DNA of 64,000 nucleotides from positions 1,426,001 to 1,490,000 of the forward strand of contig CAWEUK010000002.1 in assembly GCA_963812245.1 (NCBI GenBank), read 5' to 3'. Made by a program: the position numbers and the translations under genes. Source of the DNA: Salsipaludibacter sp963812245. GTDB lineage: Bacteria > Actinomycetota > Nitriliruptoria > Nitriliruptorales > Nitriliruptoraceae. Of the stretch, positions 50,615 through 59,678 are shown piece after piece. Below the pieces are notes generated by a model. That model had not been told where the DNA came from. It searched no databases and saw only the letters and a program-made list of their open reading frames with translations. Each line of letters begins with the position of its first letter. Within the stretch, counting starts at the first letter, position 1.

Positions 50615-52255
50615 ATGACCAGCCACCTTTCCCAGGCCCGCATCCTCATCGACGTGCTCGAGCGCGTCGTTGCGGCAGGGACGGCCCACCTGGCCGAAGT
50701 GGCCACCGTCGACGGCCGGGTGTCCACGGGCGAGATCGATGCCAATGGATCGGTGGCCTACGACCTCGCCACGGTGGCCTCGACCGTGCGTGCCGGTCGC
50801 TCGCTGGTCGACCTGGCTGCAGACGCCGCCGACGACGACCTCGCGACGCTGGCCCTGGTGTTCGCCGCCGACACCCATGCCGACGTGTTCTCGCGGCTGA
50901 CCGGGCACTGGGCAGCGTGGGGCGTGCGCGTGGACGCCGTGGGACTGGTGCGCGAGGACGTGGTCGCCGCCGTCGCGACGGGCCGCAGCGCCCAGGTGTT
51001 GGGCACCGTCGCCGACCGCGTGCTGGCGACGGGGGAGGCCGGACCGCGCCACCTGGGTGAGGAACTCGCGATGGTCCGAGATGCGTTCCGTCGGTTCGCG
51101 ACCGATCGCGTCATGCCCATCGCCGAGCACGTCCATCGCAACGACAGCGACATCCCCGACGACGTCATCGCGGGGCTGGCCGAGATGGGCTGCTTCGCGC
51201 TGTCGATCCCGGTCGAGCACGGTGGCATGGCCGACGGGGGGCCCGACGAACTGCTCAACATGGTGGTGGTGACCGAGGAGTTGTCGCGTGGCTCGCTGGG
51301 CGTGGCGGGATCACTGATCACCCGGCCCGAGATCATCGGCACCGCCATCCTCAAGGGCGGCACCCAGGAGCAGAAGCAACGCTGGTTGCCCGCCATCGCG
51401 TCGGGGGAGAAGATGTGCGGGGTCGCGGTGACCGAGCCCGATCACGGGTCCGACGTTGCCGGCATGAAGGTCACGGCCACCCGCGACGGCGACGACTGGA
51501 TCCTCAACGGCGTCAAGACCTGGTGCACGTTCGCCGGCCGGGCCGAATACCTGCTGGTGCTCGCACGCACCGACGAGGACCGCACGCTGGGCCACCGCGG
51601 GTTGAGCCTGTTCGTGGTGGACAAGCCCCGGTTCGAGGGCCATGAGTGGTCGGTGAGCCAGGACGGTGGCGGCAGCATGGAGGCGCGTGCCATCCCGACG
51701 CTGGGGTATCGCGGGATGCACAGTTTCGAGGTCGCCATCGACGGCTGGCACGTGCCACACGCCAACCTGATCGGCCAGGACGATGGCCTGGGCCAGGGCT
51801 TCTACCTCCAGATGCAGGCCTTTGCCAATGCCCGGCTGCAGACTGCGGCGCGGGCACTGGGTGTCATGCAGGCGGCCCTCGAGGAGGCGGTGGCCTACGC
51901 CGGGCAACGGCATGTCTTCGGTGCGGCCCTTGGTGACTATCCGCTCACGCAGGCAAAGATCGCGAGGATGGCGGCCCTGATCGCGGCCACGCGCGCCTTC
52001 GCCTTCGAAGTCGCGCGCATGCTGGCAGCGGGCAGCGGCCAACTGGAGGCCTCGATGGTCAAGCAGATGGCCTGCCGCATCGCCGAGTGGGTCACGCGTG
52101 AAGCCCAGCAACTGCACGGGGGCTACGGCTACGCCGAGGAGTACACGGTGTCGCGCCTGTTCGTTGATGCCCGTGTGCTGAGCATCTTCGAGGGTGCCGA
52201 CGAGGTGCTGGCCCTGAGGGTCATCGCGCGGCAACTGCTGAGCGACGCAGCATGA
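50615..52255 (+). CDS. Acyl-CoA dehydrogenase with N-terminal extension, possibly (2S)-methylsuccinyl-CoA dehydrogenase
   Basis: 546 residues. A 145-residue helical N-terminal domain precedes the usual ACAD core: MCGVAVTEPDHGSDVAGMKVTA (FAD contacts), EYLLVLART, FVVDKPRF and the catalytic-Glu segment SIFEGADEVLALRVIARQLL. Extra N-terminal helices are known in methylsuccinyl-CoA dehydrogenases (Mcd) of the ethylmalonyl-CoA pathway, which are about this size, so Mcd is a reasonable guess. No Ccr or Ecm gene is seen beside it. ATG at 50615. An echo of its last codons lies 75 bases downstream. Confidence 0.85.
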   Translation: MTSHLSQARILIDVLERVVAAGTAHLAEVATVDGRVSTGEIDANGSVAYDLATVASTVRAGRSLVDLAADAADDDLATLALVFAADTHADVFSRLTGHWAAWGVRVDAVGLVREDVVAAVATGRSAQVLGTVADRVLATGEAGPRHLGEELAMVRDAFRRFATDRVMPIAEHVHRNDSDIPDDVIAGLAEMGCFALSIPVEHGGMADGGPDELLNMVVVTEELSRGSLGVAGSLITRPEIIGTAILKGGTQEQKQRWLPAIASGEKMCGVAVTEPDHGSDVAGMKVTATRDGDDWILNGVKTWCTFAGRAEYLLVLARTDEDRTLGHRGLSLFVVDKPRFEGHEWSVSQDGGGSMEARAIPTLGYRGMHSFEVAIDGWHVPHANLIGQDDGLGQGFYLQMQAFANARLQTAARALGVMQAALEEAVAYAGQRHVFGAALGDYPLTQAKIARMAALIAATRAFAFEVARMLAAGSGQLEASMVKQMACRIAEWVTREAQQLHGGYGYAEEYTVSRLFVDARVLSIFEGADEVLALRVIARQLLSDAA

Positions 52256-52325
52256 TGATCCCTGTTGGAGGAAGCCGTGGACGTTGGGAGCGCAGCGAGC
52301 AACTCCATCACGCCCGGAGGGCGTG

Positions 52326-52378
52326 CGTGATCGCCCGGCAACTGCTGGCCGACGCAGCACTCCCGGCCACCACCTGAT
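52326..52378 (+). pseudogene. Short duplicate of the acyl-CoA dehydrogenase 3' end
   Basis: Bases 52326-52359 match 52219-52252 at 29 of 34 positions and still encode VIARQLLADAA, followed by LPATT and a stop. There is no start or other homology nearby. It looks like the tail of a lost tandem paralogue or a small duplication scar. It probably has no function. Confidence 0.6.
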
Positions 52379-52393
52379 CAGGGGCGTGACCTG

Positions 52394-52966
52394 ATGGGCG
52401 ACACCACCGCTTCCGAGTCGACGCCGTCGGCGCAGGACCCCGTCACGGTGACCATCGCGCGGCAGGTGTCGGTCGCAGGGACCGCCGACTTCGAGGCGTT
52501 CGCGCATGATGCCCTGGAGGCCGCGTCGGCATGGCCGGGGTTCCTGGGTGGGGGCCTGCTGCGGCCGCCCGAAGGTGCCAACGAGTTCCACGTGGTCTAT
52601 CGCTTCGCGGACCCGACCAGCCTGGCGGCGTGGGAGGAGTCCGAGGAGCGGGCCACGTTGCTCGAACGGGCCGATCCGTTCGTGCGGTCCGTCGAGGTGT
52701 GGCGGGTCCGCGGCCTGCACGACTGGTTCGACCTGCCCAGCGCCGGCGGCCCGTCGGCCCCCAGGTGGAAACTGGCCGTCGTGGCCTGCGCGTGCGTGGT
52801 GCCCATGTCGCTGGTCATGACACTGTGGATCGTGCCGGCACTGGAGTTCGTGCCATTGCTGCCGCGCACGGTGATCACGTCGATCATCTTCGCCATCTAC
52901 ATGACCTGGTTCGCGGTGCCGTGGCTGTCGGGTGTCGTACGGGGATGGCTGTACCCGGCCCGCTGA
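52394..52966 (+). CDS. Antibiotic-biosynthesis-monooxygenase (ABM) domain with two membrane helices
   Basis: 190 residues. An ABM-type ferredoxin-like domain (residues 17-110: VTVTIARQVSVAGTADFEAFAHDALEAASAWPGFLGGGLLRPP) is followed by two C-terminal helices (about 125-150 and 160-180). This ABM-TM form is common in actinobacteria; it may be a haem-degrading or stress-response membrane protein, and the reaction is unknown. ATG at 52394 lacks a strong Shine-Dalgarno. It is monocistronic, convergent with the next gene. Confidence 0.82.
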   Translation: MGDTTASESTPSAQDPVTVTIARQVSVAGTADFEAFAHDALEAASAWPGFLGGGLLRPPEGANEFHVVYRFADPTSLAAWEESEERATLLERADPFVRSVEVWRVRGLHDWFDLPSAGGPSAPRWKLAVVACACVVPMSLVMTLWIVPALEFVPLLPRTVITSIIFAIYMTWFAVPWLSGVVRGWLYPAR

Positions 52967-53066
52967 CGCGCACATCTGGACGTCGATCCGCCCGATTCAG
53001 CCCACTTGGTGGATCAGCGCGTGATGACCTGCGGGTGCGGCGGCGCCTGATGTCCGCCGGGGAGCG

Positions 53067-54572
53067 TCAGCGCGTGATGTCGGGATCGGCCTGGTGGACG
53101 CGCATCCGCAACGTGTGGACGGAGTCACCGGACAGGATCCCGGGACGACCGAACAGCCGACCGCCCTGCCAGTTGGACAGGCCCAGTTCGGGTTTGTCCA
53201 GGGCGTACTGCCCGTCCACCCAGCGGGTGAAGCCGTCGCCGACGAAGGGCGCGTCGACGGTGGCGAAGAACCGGTCGTGCTCGGCGGCGTCCTCGGACAC
53301 CAGGCTGGCCACGAACCGAGGTGACTGGCGGTTGAACCACTCGATCGCCTGGGGCATCGAGTCCGCGATCGCCAGCGTGAGTTCGGGACTGTCCTCCCAC
53401 TCCCACTCGCGACCCAATTCGGTCGCGGCGATCGACGCTGCTCGGGACTCGGTGTGGTCGCCGTCGGCCCGACGGATGGTGACCTGGTCGGTGAACCAGT
53501 CGCTGGGCACGTGGGCCTCGTCGCCGACTCGCACGTGCAACTTGGGTGCCACGCCTCGGGCGGCTGCCGCCGCTGCCAGGCCGGCGATGACTCGGGGCAC
53601 CAGCGTGGGCGCGGCCTGGGCGGTGACGACCATCGTGTTGAGGGTGTTGCAGACCTTGCGATCCAGCGACGCGGCGACCACTGCCTCGACCCGGTCGGGG
53701 TCGGCTGCGGTCGTGGCCACGATCCAGGCCCCGCCGGTCCCGTGCAGCGACACCGGGTTGCCTGCCGCGCGGGCGATGGCGCCGAGTTGCGCGACGGCGG
53801 CACCAGAACCACGCGCGACCGCGAGGCCGAGTCGCGGGTCCTGGAAGGTTGCCCAGGCGGCGGCATGCGAGGCCGAGTCCAGGAGGGTGACGGCACCGGC
53901 CGGCAGGCCGGCGGCGGCCAGCGCCGGATCGAGGACGCCCGCCACCAACGCGCGCGCCGTGCCCAGCGCGTCCGACCCGATGCGGAAGACCACCGTGTTG
54001 CCTGAACGCAGGACACCGGTTGCATCGGCGAAGACGTTCGGGCGGCCCTCGAACACGAAGGCGACCACCCCCAGCCCGTCGCGGACCAGGTCGACGTCCC
54101 AGCCCTGGTGGGCGATCGTGTCGATGACCTGGCCACGACCGGACGGCATCGCGGCCCAACTGCGCAGGCCCGCCACCATGTCGGCGCGCATCGAGTCCGA
54201 GAGCACCAGTCGGGTGGTGGAGCGGCCGCGTTCGCCTGCTCGTTGCACGTCCTCGCGGTTGGCGGCCGCGATGGGGGCGAACACGTCGTCGTCGGCCAGT
54301 CGGTCGGCGAACGTGGTGTAGAAGGTGGTGATGGCGTCGTCGGACACCGCGCCCATGTCAGCGAACGCGCCCAGGGCCCGGTCGACGGCCGCAGTCGCCA
54401 CCGCGCGTTCGCTGGCCGGCACGTGCAGCAGCGCCGGCGGATCCGCGACCACGACCAGCCCGTCACCCGGTTCGAAGGCGGCTGCCAGGTCGTCGTCGAC
54501 ATGCATCACCCGGTCGCTGCCGACCACGATCGGCATGCCAGCGGACAGGGACGTGAGCGGGGTGGGATCCAT
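53067..54572 (-). CDS. Glutamate-5-semialdehyde dehydrogenase (ProA)-like enzyme
   Basis: 501 residues, longer than typical ProA (about 420). It keeps the ALDH/ProA signatures GLGVVAFVFEGRPNVFADATGVLRSGNTVVFRIGS and the nucleophile Cys in LDRKVCNTLNTMVVTA. The N-terminal 60 residues and a late region (ELTLAIADSMPQAIEWFNRQSPRFVASLV) are lineage-specific. It may reduce gamma-glutamyl phosphate or another acyl phosphate. Because no proB is adjacent and the sequence is divergent, a different acyl-phosphate substrate is possible. ATG at 54572. It lies 42 bases upstream, on the same strand, of the first M23 gene's stop. Confidence 0.8.
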   Translation of the reverse strand: MDPTPLTSLSAGMPIVVGSDRVMHVDDDLAAAFEPGDGLVVVADPPALLHVPASERAVATAAVDRALGAFADMGAVSDDAITTFYTTFADRLADDDVFAPIAAANREDVQRAGERGRSTTRLVLSDSMRADMVAGLRSWAAMPSGRGQVIDTIAHQGWDVDLVRDGLGVVAFVFEGRPNVFADATGVLRSGNTVVFRIGSDALGTARALVAGVLDPALAAAGLPAGAVTLLDSASHAAAWATFQDPRLGLAVARGSGAAVAQLGAIARAAGNPVSLHGTGGAWIVATTAADPDRVEAVVAASLDRKVCNTLNTMVVTAQAAPTLVPRVIAGLAAAAAARGVAPKLHVRVGDEAHVPSDWFTDQVTIRRADGDHTESRAASIAATELGREWEWEDSPELTLAIADSMPQAIEWFNRQSPRFVASLVSEDAAEHDRFFATVDAPFVGDGFTRWVDGQYALDKPELGLSNWQGGRLFGRPGILSGDSVHTLRMRVHQADPDITR

Positions 54573-54614
54573 GGCGCAGCAGCGTAGGCGTGTCACCCGG
54601 AAGCCGACGACTCG

Positions 54615-56045
54615 CTAGCAGAGGGGACCGAGGGTGGGGTACGGGTCGACGGCACCGCCGCCGCCCGGGTGCACCTCGAAGTGGATGTGGTAGACGGTCC
54701 CCACGGCGTTGCCGGTCCACCCGTTGTAGGCGACGTGCTGGCCGGTCGACACGCGGGCACCGTCCCCGACGGCGTAGCCGTCGAGGTGCATGTAGTAGTA
54801 GTGGTTGCCGTCGTCTCCGCGCAGGATCGCCCAGTTGCCGGCGCTGGATCCGTAGCTGCGGATGTCCCAGGTGCCGGACGTGATGGCGTAGACCGTCTGG
54901 CGGTAGCCACCGGCGATGTCGTTGCCCATGTGGCGGCGCGAGCCACCGCCCCGTGCGTCACCCCAGTAGCTGACGATGTTGGCCGGCGACATCGGACACA
55001 CCTTGCCCGACGATGACGGCGGGGGTGGTGGCGCTGGCGGGTCCGGTGTCGGCTCGGGAGTGGATGGCGGGGGCGTCGACGGCGCCGGCGTCGATGTCGA
55101 ACCAGACGACGTGGAGCCCGACGATGACGAGTCAGACGATGACGACTCGGAGGAGGCAGCCGTTTGTGCTGCGGCTGCGGCCTGTGCCGCCGCTGCAGCC
55201 TCGGCCTCCTCGGCGGCCTGGGCGGCTGCGGCTGCCGCAGCGGCCGCGGCGGCCCGGGCCTCGCGCTCGCGTCGTTCCCGCTCGCGACGGGCAGCCTCGC
55301 GTGCCTCGATGGCTTGGTCGATGCGTGCGATCTCTGCCTGCAGGCCGGCACTTTCCTCGCTCAGCGAATCTGCCCGGCTGGCGAGTTCGTCGCGCAGTGC
55401 CTGGGCCTCGGTCAGGCTGGCTGCGACCTCTTCGCGAATGGCCGCGGCTTCTGCCTCGACCTCTGCGATGACGGCCTGCTTTGCCGCCAGTTCGTCCTGC
55501 AGCTGGCTGAAGTTGGCCTTCGTGGCCTCGGCCGACTCGGCGACGACACGGTCGTTGTCAGCCAGGCGCCCGGCCAGTGCGGCGCGTTGCAGGGCGTCCT
55601 TGGAGGTGACGCCCTCGAACATGGCCAGCATCGGCGCAGCGGTGGTCCCGTGCATGTACAGCGACCGGGCCTGGTCGCTGATGCGTGCCTCGGCCTCGTC
55701 GACGACCTCGTTGAGGTCCAGGATCTCCTGGATGATCGTCGCCGCCTCGCCCTGGAGGCGCTCGGCCTCGTCCTCGACGACGCCCAGGCGTGCTTCGGCA
55801 TCGGCAAGGTCGGCCTCGACCCGCGAGATCTCGTCACGGATCTCGGACAGCTCGGCGGTCGTCAGGTCGAGTTTGGTGCGGGTTTCGGCCAGGGAGGACT
55901 CGGCCAGGTCGCGCTCGGACTCCAGTGACTGTGCCGATGCCAACTGCGGCGTCAACAGGGCACCCATCGCGATGACGGCAACCGCGACACGACCCAGCGA
56001 TCGCGCGCGGGCACGACGGGGTGTCGGGGTGGGGAGGTGCGACAG
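54615..56045 (-). CDS. Secreted coiled-coil M23 endopeptidase, paralogue 1
   Basis: About 476 residues from a CTG at 56045 that has GGAG 7 bases upstream and aligns with the paralogue's start (LSHLPTPTPRRARARSLGRV versus MSQTHFPSWFTRARGRGHVV); upstream GTG at 56111 is the alternative. Signal peptide ends near ASA-QSLES. Then a long coiled coil (about 45-270), a Ser/Pro linker, and a C-terminal M23 domain with zinc ligands in RRHMGND and HIHFEVH. It resembles actinobacterial RipA-like/NlpC-independent murein hydrolases and should cleave peptide cross-links in the cell wall during division or remodelling. The paralogue 249 bases upstream shares all parts. Confidence 0.85.
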   Translation of the reverse strand: MSHLPTPTPRRARARSLGRVAVAVIAMGALLTPQLASAQSLESERDLAESSLAETRTKLDLTTAELSEIRDEISRVEADLADAEARLGVVEDEAERLQGEAATIIQEILDLNEVVDEAEARISDQARSLYMHGTTAAPMLAMFEGVTSKDALQRAALAGRLADNDRVVAESAEATKANFSQLQDELAAKQAVIAEVEAEAAAIREEVAASLTEAQALRDELASRADSLSEESAGLQAEIARIDQAIEAREAARRERERREREARAAAAAAAAAAAQAAEEAEAAAAAQAAAAAQTAASSESSSSDSSSSGSTSSGSTSTPAPSTPPPSTPEPTPDPPAPPPPPSSSGKVCPMSPANIVSYWGDARGGGSRRHMGNDIAGGYRQTVYAITSGTWDIRSYGSSAGNWAILRGDDGNHYYYMHLDGYAVGDGARVSTGQHVAYNGWTGNAVGTVYHIHFEVHPGGGGAVDPYPTLGPLC

Positions 56046-56293
56046 GGGGAGGCTCCAACAGGGACGGACGATCGATCCAAGTCTAGATCTCGGGGGACGA
56101 CACCTGGTCACGAGACCACCGCCGTTCGGACAGGGGGCCACCGCCCACGCAGCAGGATCCGGCGAGGTAGGACAGGGGTCGGCTCAGGGACGTCGGCAAG
56201 GTGGGGCGGGGGTCGACCCAGCGGACGTCGGCGAGGTGCTGGAGACCCCGACCATTCGGCGGGTGCCGACCGGCGAGGGCCACCAGGGCCGAT

Positions 56294-57565
56294 TCAGCAG
56301 ACGCCGACGAGGTAGGGGTACGGGTCGACCGGGCCGCCACCACCAGGATGGATCTCGAAGTGGATGTGGTAGACGGAGCCGACGGCATTTCCGGTCCAGC
56401 CGTTGTAGGCGGTCTGCTGTCCGGCCGAGACGCTGGCGCCATCGCCGACGGCGTGCCCGTCCAGGTGCATGTAGTAGTAGTCGTTGCCGTCGTTGCCACG
56501 CAGGATCGCCCAGTTGCCGGCGCTGCTGCCGTAGCTCTGGACGTCCCAGACGCCTGATGCCATCGCGAAGACGGGCTCACGGAAGTCCCCGTACAGGTCG
56601 TTGCCCTCGTGGGACCGCGATCCGCCGCCGCGTGGCCAGCCCCAGTCGTTGAACAACTGCGGGATGGAGTTCATCGGACACGCACGGCCACCACTGGAGG
56701 GTGCGGACGACCCGCCGCCGCTGGGTGCCGCCGCCGCGTCCGCTGCCGGTGCCGCTGCCTGCTGCGATGCGGCTTCCTGGGCTGCTGCCTCCTGGGCCGC
56801 AGCCCGAGCAGCGGCGGCCGCAGCCGCCGCGGCAGCGGCAGCCTCGGCGGCCTCGATCCGGGCCGACAACTCGGTCTCGCGCGCGTCGAGTTCCTCGACC
56901 CGGGCCTGGAGTCCGTCGCGCAGTTCCTGTGCCTCGGCGAGGTCGGCGTCCATCTGGTCCTTGACGTCGATCGCCTCCTGCTGGCGTTCCACGAGTTCGC
57001 CCTGCACCAGGTGCACCTGCTCGATGGCCGCATCGATGTTGGCCTGGTCGGCAGCCGCCGACTCGACCGCCTGCTGGTCGTCCTTGGTCAGCAGGTTGGC
57101 CAGGCTGGCCCGATCCATGGCCGTGTCGACGTCGTCGCCGGTCAGGAGTCCCATCACCGGACTTGCCTGGCCGTGCATGTAGATCGACCGGGCGCGATCG
57201 GCCATGGCGGCCTTGCCCACGTCGATGCGCTCCTGCAACGCGAACATCTCGTCGTGGGCCTCGTCGACCTGGCCCTGCAACGCCAGGATCTCGTCGTCGA
57301 GAAGTTCGAGCCGCACGGCTGCCTCGGCGATGTCGTCGGTCACCACGTCGATCCGGTCACGGACTTCCGCGAGGTCGGCCGTGGCGGCATCGAGCTTGCC
57401 GGAAGTCTCGGTCCGCTGGGCCTCGAGCTCGTCGATGTCCTGTGCCTGCGCCGGCATGACCGCGGTCGCAAGGCTCACGACCAGGGCCATGACCGCAGCG
57501 AGCAGCACGACGTGGCCTCGTCCGCGGGCACGGGTGAACCAGGAGGGGAAATGGGTTTGTGACAT
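56294..57565 (-). CDS. Secreted coiled-coil M23 endopeptidase, paralogue 2
   Basis: 423 residues. Signal peptide: positively charged FTRARGRGHVVLLAAVMALVVSLATAVMPAQAQ, cleavage near AQA. A coiled coil (about 45-255), an Ala/Ser-rich linker and an M23 domain (RSHEGNDLYGDF and YHIHFEIHPGGGGPVDPYP) follow paralogue 1 closely, so the pair arose by tandem duplication. The start is ATG at 57565: a TACATT -10 element lies 7 bases upstream, which would make the transcript leaderless. A CRP-type palindrome covers this -10/start region, so the gene is probably repressed (or set) by cyclic-nucleotide status. Confidence 0.88.
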   Translation of the reverse strand: MSQTHFPSWFTRARGRGHVVLLAAVMALVVSLATAVMPAQAQDIDELEAQRTETSGKLDAATADLAEVRDRIDVVTDDIAEAAVRLELLDDEILALQGQVDEAHDEMFALQERIDVGKAAMADRARSIYMHGQASPVMGLLTGDDVDTAMDRASLANLLTKDDQQAVESAAADQANIDAAIEQVHLVQGELVERQQEAIDVKDQMDADLAEAQELRDGLQARVEELDARETELSARIEAAEAAAAAAAAAAAARAAAQEAAAQEAASQQAAAPAADAAAAPSGGGSSAPSSGGRACPMNSIPQLFNDWGWPRGGGSRSHEGNDLYGDFREPVFAMASGVWDVQSYGSSAGNWAILRGNDGNDYYYMHLDGHAVGDGASVSAGQQTAYNGWTGNAVGSVYHIHFEIHPGGGGPVDPYPYLVGVC

Positions 57566-57574
57566 GTGTCACAA
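57557..57574. promoter_or_regulatory. CRP-type palindrome over the M23 paralogue 2 start
   Basis: TTGTGACATGTGTCACAA contains the exact CRP/GlxR core TGTGA-N6-TCACA with 8-base matching arms. On the minus strand a -10 TACATT (57573-57578 complement) ends 7 bases before ATG 57565, typical of leaderless actinobacterial genes, so CRP binding would occlude the start. The site is about 134 bases upstream of korA on the other strand and could also act there. Confidence 0.75.
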
Positions 57575-57707
57575 TGTACTGGTCGGGCTCACGACGCCGA
57601 CCGTGACCGTGTCCGTTCGGACAATGGCAGGGGTCGTCGCGGGTGCGCGCGGCAAAGTGGCGTTCGCAGTACCGTGCGACGCGTATCGCGACGAACCAAG
57701 GCGGGCG

Positions 57708-59678
57708 ATGACAACCCAGCACGGGCAGGCAACGACTCCGGAAACCAACGGGACGGGGGGAGTCGAGGTCGACGAGTCCAGCGACGTGCAGACCAACGGG
57801 GGGCGCCGAGCGACGTCGCGGGTCCGGCTGCACGCTGCGGTGATCCGCTTCGCCGGTGACTCCGGTGACGGCATGCAGTTGACCGGGGACCGGTTCACGT
57901 CCGAGTCGGCTGCCGCCGGCAACGACCTGGCAACTCTGCCCGACTTCCCGGCCGAGATCCGCGCGCCTGCCGGCACCCTGGCCGGCGTGTCGAGCTTCCA
58001 GGTCCACTTCTCCGACGACGACATCCACACACCGGGTGATGAACCCGACGTCCTGGTCGCGATGAACCCCGCCGCCCTTGCCAAGCACCTGGGGGCGGTC
58101 AAGGCCGGGGGCACGTTGATCATCAACACCGACGCCTTCACCCCACGCAACCTCTCGAAGGCCGGGTTCGACGACAACCCCCTCGAGTCCGGCGCGTTGA
58201 CCGACTACCGCGTCCACGAGGTCGCGATCACCGACATGACCATGCGGGCGCTGGCCGACGAGGTCGGCGACGGGACCCTGAACAAGAAGGAGGCGGAGCG
58301 CTGCAAGAACATGTTCGCGCTCGGCCTGGTCTCGTGGATGTTCTCGCGTCCCATCGAGCCCACCCTCGAGTGGCTGGCCGGCAAGTTCGCCAGCAAGCCC
58401 GCGATTCGTGACGCCAACATCCGGGTGCTCAACGCCGGTCATGCCTTCGGCGAGACGACCGAGGTGTTCACCTACACCTACGAGGTGCCGCCGGCACCAC
58501 TGGCACCCGGGCGCTATCGCAACATCGCCGGCAACCAGGCGTTGGCCTACGGCCTGGTGGCCGCCAGTGTCCAGTCGGGCCTGGACATCTTCTACGGCTC
58601 GTATCCCATCACCCCGGCGTCGGACATCCTCCACGAACTCGCCGCACTGAAGCACTTCGGCGTGCGCACCTTCCAGGCCGAGGACGAGATCGCCGCGATC
58701 GGTTCGGCCATCGGCGCAGCCTTCGGGGGGCAGTTGGCAATCACCGGCACGTCGGGGCCCGGGCTTGCACTCAAGTCAGAGGCGCTGGGCCTGGCGATGG
58801 CGACCGAACTGCCGCTGTTGGTCATCAACGTCCAGCGTGGCGGTCCCTCGACCGGCCTGCCGACCAAGACCGAGCAGTCCGACCTGTTGCAGGCGATGTT
58901 CGGCCGCAACGGTGAGTCGCCCGTTCCGGTGATCGCTCCCCAGTCGCCATCCGACGCCTTCTATGCGGCGTTCGAGGCGGCCCGCATCGCCCTGGTCCAT
59001 CGCATCCCGGTGATCGTGCTGTCCGACGGCTTCCTGGCCACCTCCTCGGAACCCTGGTTGCTGCCCGATGCCGCCAGCCTGCCATCCATCGACGTCGACT
59101 TCACCACCGAGCCCAACACGCCGGAGGGCTTCGTGCCCCTGTTGCGCGACCCCGAGACGTTGGCCCGCCCGTGGGCCCTGCCCGGTACTCCGGGACTGGC
59201 CCACCGCATCGGTGGACTCGAGAAGGACGCCCTGACCGGCAACATCTCCTATGACGCCGACAACCACCAGGCGATGACGAAACTGCGCCACGACAAGGTC
59301 GAGGCCATCGCCCGCACCCTGCCACCGCTGGACGTCGACGATCCGGACGGCGACGCCCGCGTCCTGGTCCTGGGTTGGGGATCGACCTACGGTCCGATCC
59401 TGGGTGCGGTCCAGCGTGCTCGCAAGGCCGGCACCAAGGTCGCACGCACGCACCTGCGCCATCTCAATCCGCTGCCGGCCGACCTCGGCGACATCCTGTC
59501 GCGCTACGACCACGTGTTGCTGCCCGAGAACAACTCCGGCCAACTCGCGATGCTGTTGCGCGCCCGCTACCTGGTCGACGTGCAGGGCTACAACCGGGTG
59601 ACCGGCCAGCCCCTGCGAGCAGGCGACATCGCCCAACGCATCACGGCACTTGCGTCCACGACGAAGGCCCCCGCATGA
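57708..59678 (+). CDS. korA: 2-oxoglutarate:ferredoxin oxidoreductase alpha subunit
   Basis: 656 residues, with gamma and alpha domains fused in the order seen in mycobacterial KorA. The gamma part is IRFAGDSGDGMQLTGDRFTSESAAAGNDLATLPDFPAEIRAPAGTLAGVSSFQVHFS. The alpha (pyrimidine) part is YPITPASDILHELAALKHFGVRTFQAEDEIAAIGSAIGAAFGG and TGTSGPGLALKSEALGLA. The enzyme decarboxylates 2-oxoglutarate to succinyl-CoA with ferredoxin as acceptor, replacing the lipoamide complex in the TCA cycle. ATG at 57708 follows AAGG. Its stop overlaps korB (ATGA). Length agrees with KorA. Confidence 0.92.
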   Translation: MTTQHGQATTPETNGTGGVEVDESSDVQTNGGRRATSRVRLHAAVIRFAGDSGDGMQLTGDRFTSESAAAGNDLATLPDFPAEIRAPAGTLAGVSSFQVHFSDDDIHTPGDEPDVLVAMNPAALAKHLGAVKAGGTLIINTDAFTPRNLSKAGFDDNPLESGALTDYRVHEVAITDMTMRALADEVGDGTLNKKEAERCKNMFALGLVSWMFSRPIEPTLEWLAGKFASKPAIRDANIRVLNAGHAFGETTEVFTYTYEVPPAPLAPGRYRNIAGNQALAYGLVAASVQSGLDIFYGSYPITPASDILHELAALKHFGVRTFQAEDEIAAIGSAIGAAFGGQLAITGTSGPGLALKSEALGLAMATELPLLVINVQRGGPSTGLPTKTEQSDLLQAMFGRNGESPVPVIAPQSPSDAFYAAFEAARIALVHRIPVIVLSDGFLATSSEPWLLPDAASLPSIDVDFTTEPNTPEGFVPLLRDPETLARPWALPGTPGLAHRIGGLEKDALTGNISYDADNHQAMTKLRHDKVEAIARTLPPLDVDDPDGDARVLVLGWGSTYGPILGAVQRARKAGTKVARTHLRHLNPLPADLGDILSRYDHVLLPENNSGQLAMLLRARYLVDVQGYNRVTGQPLRAGDIAQRITALASTTKAPA

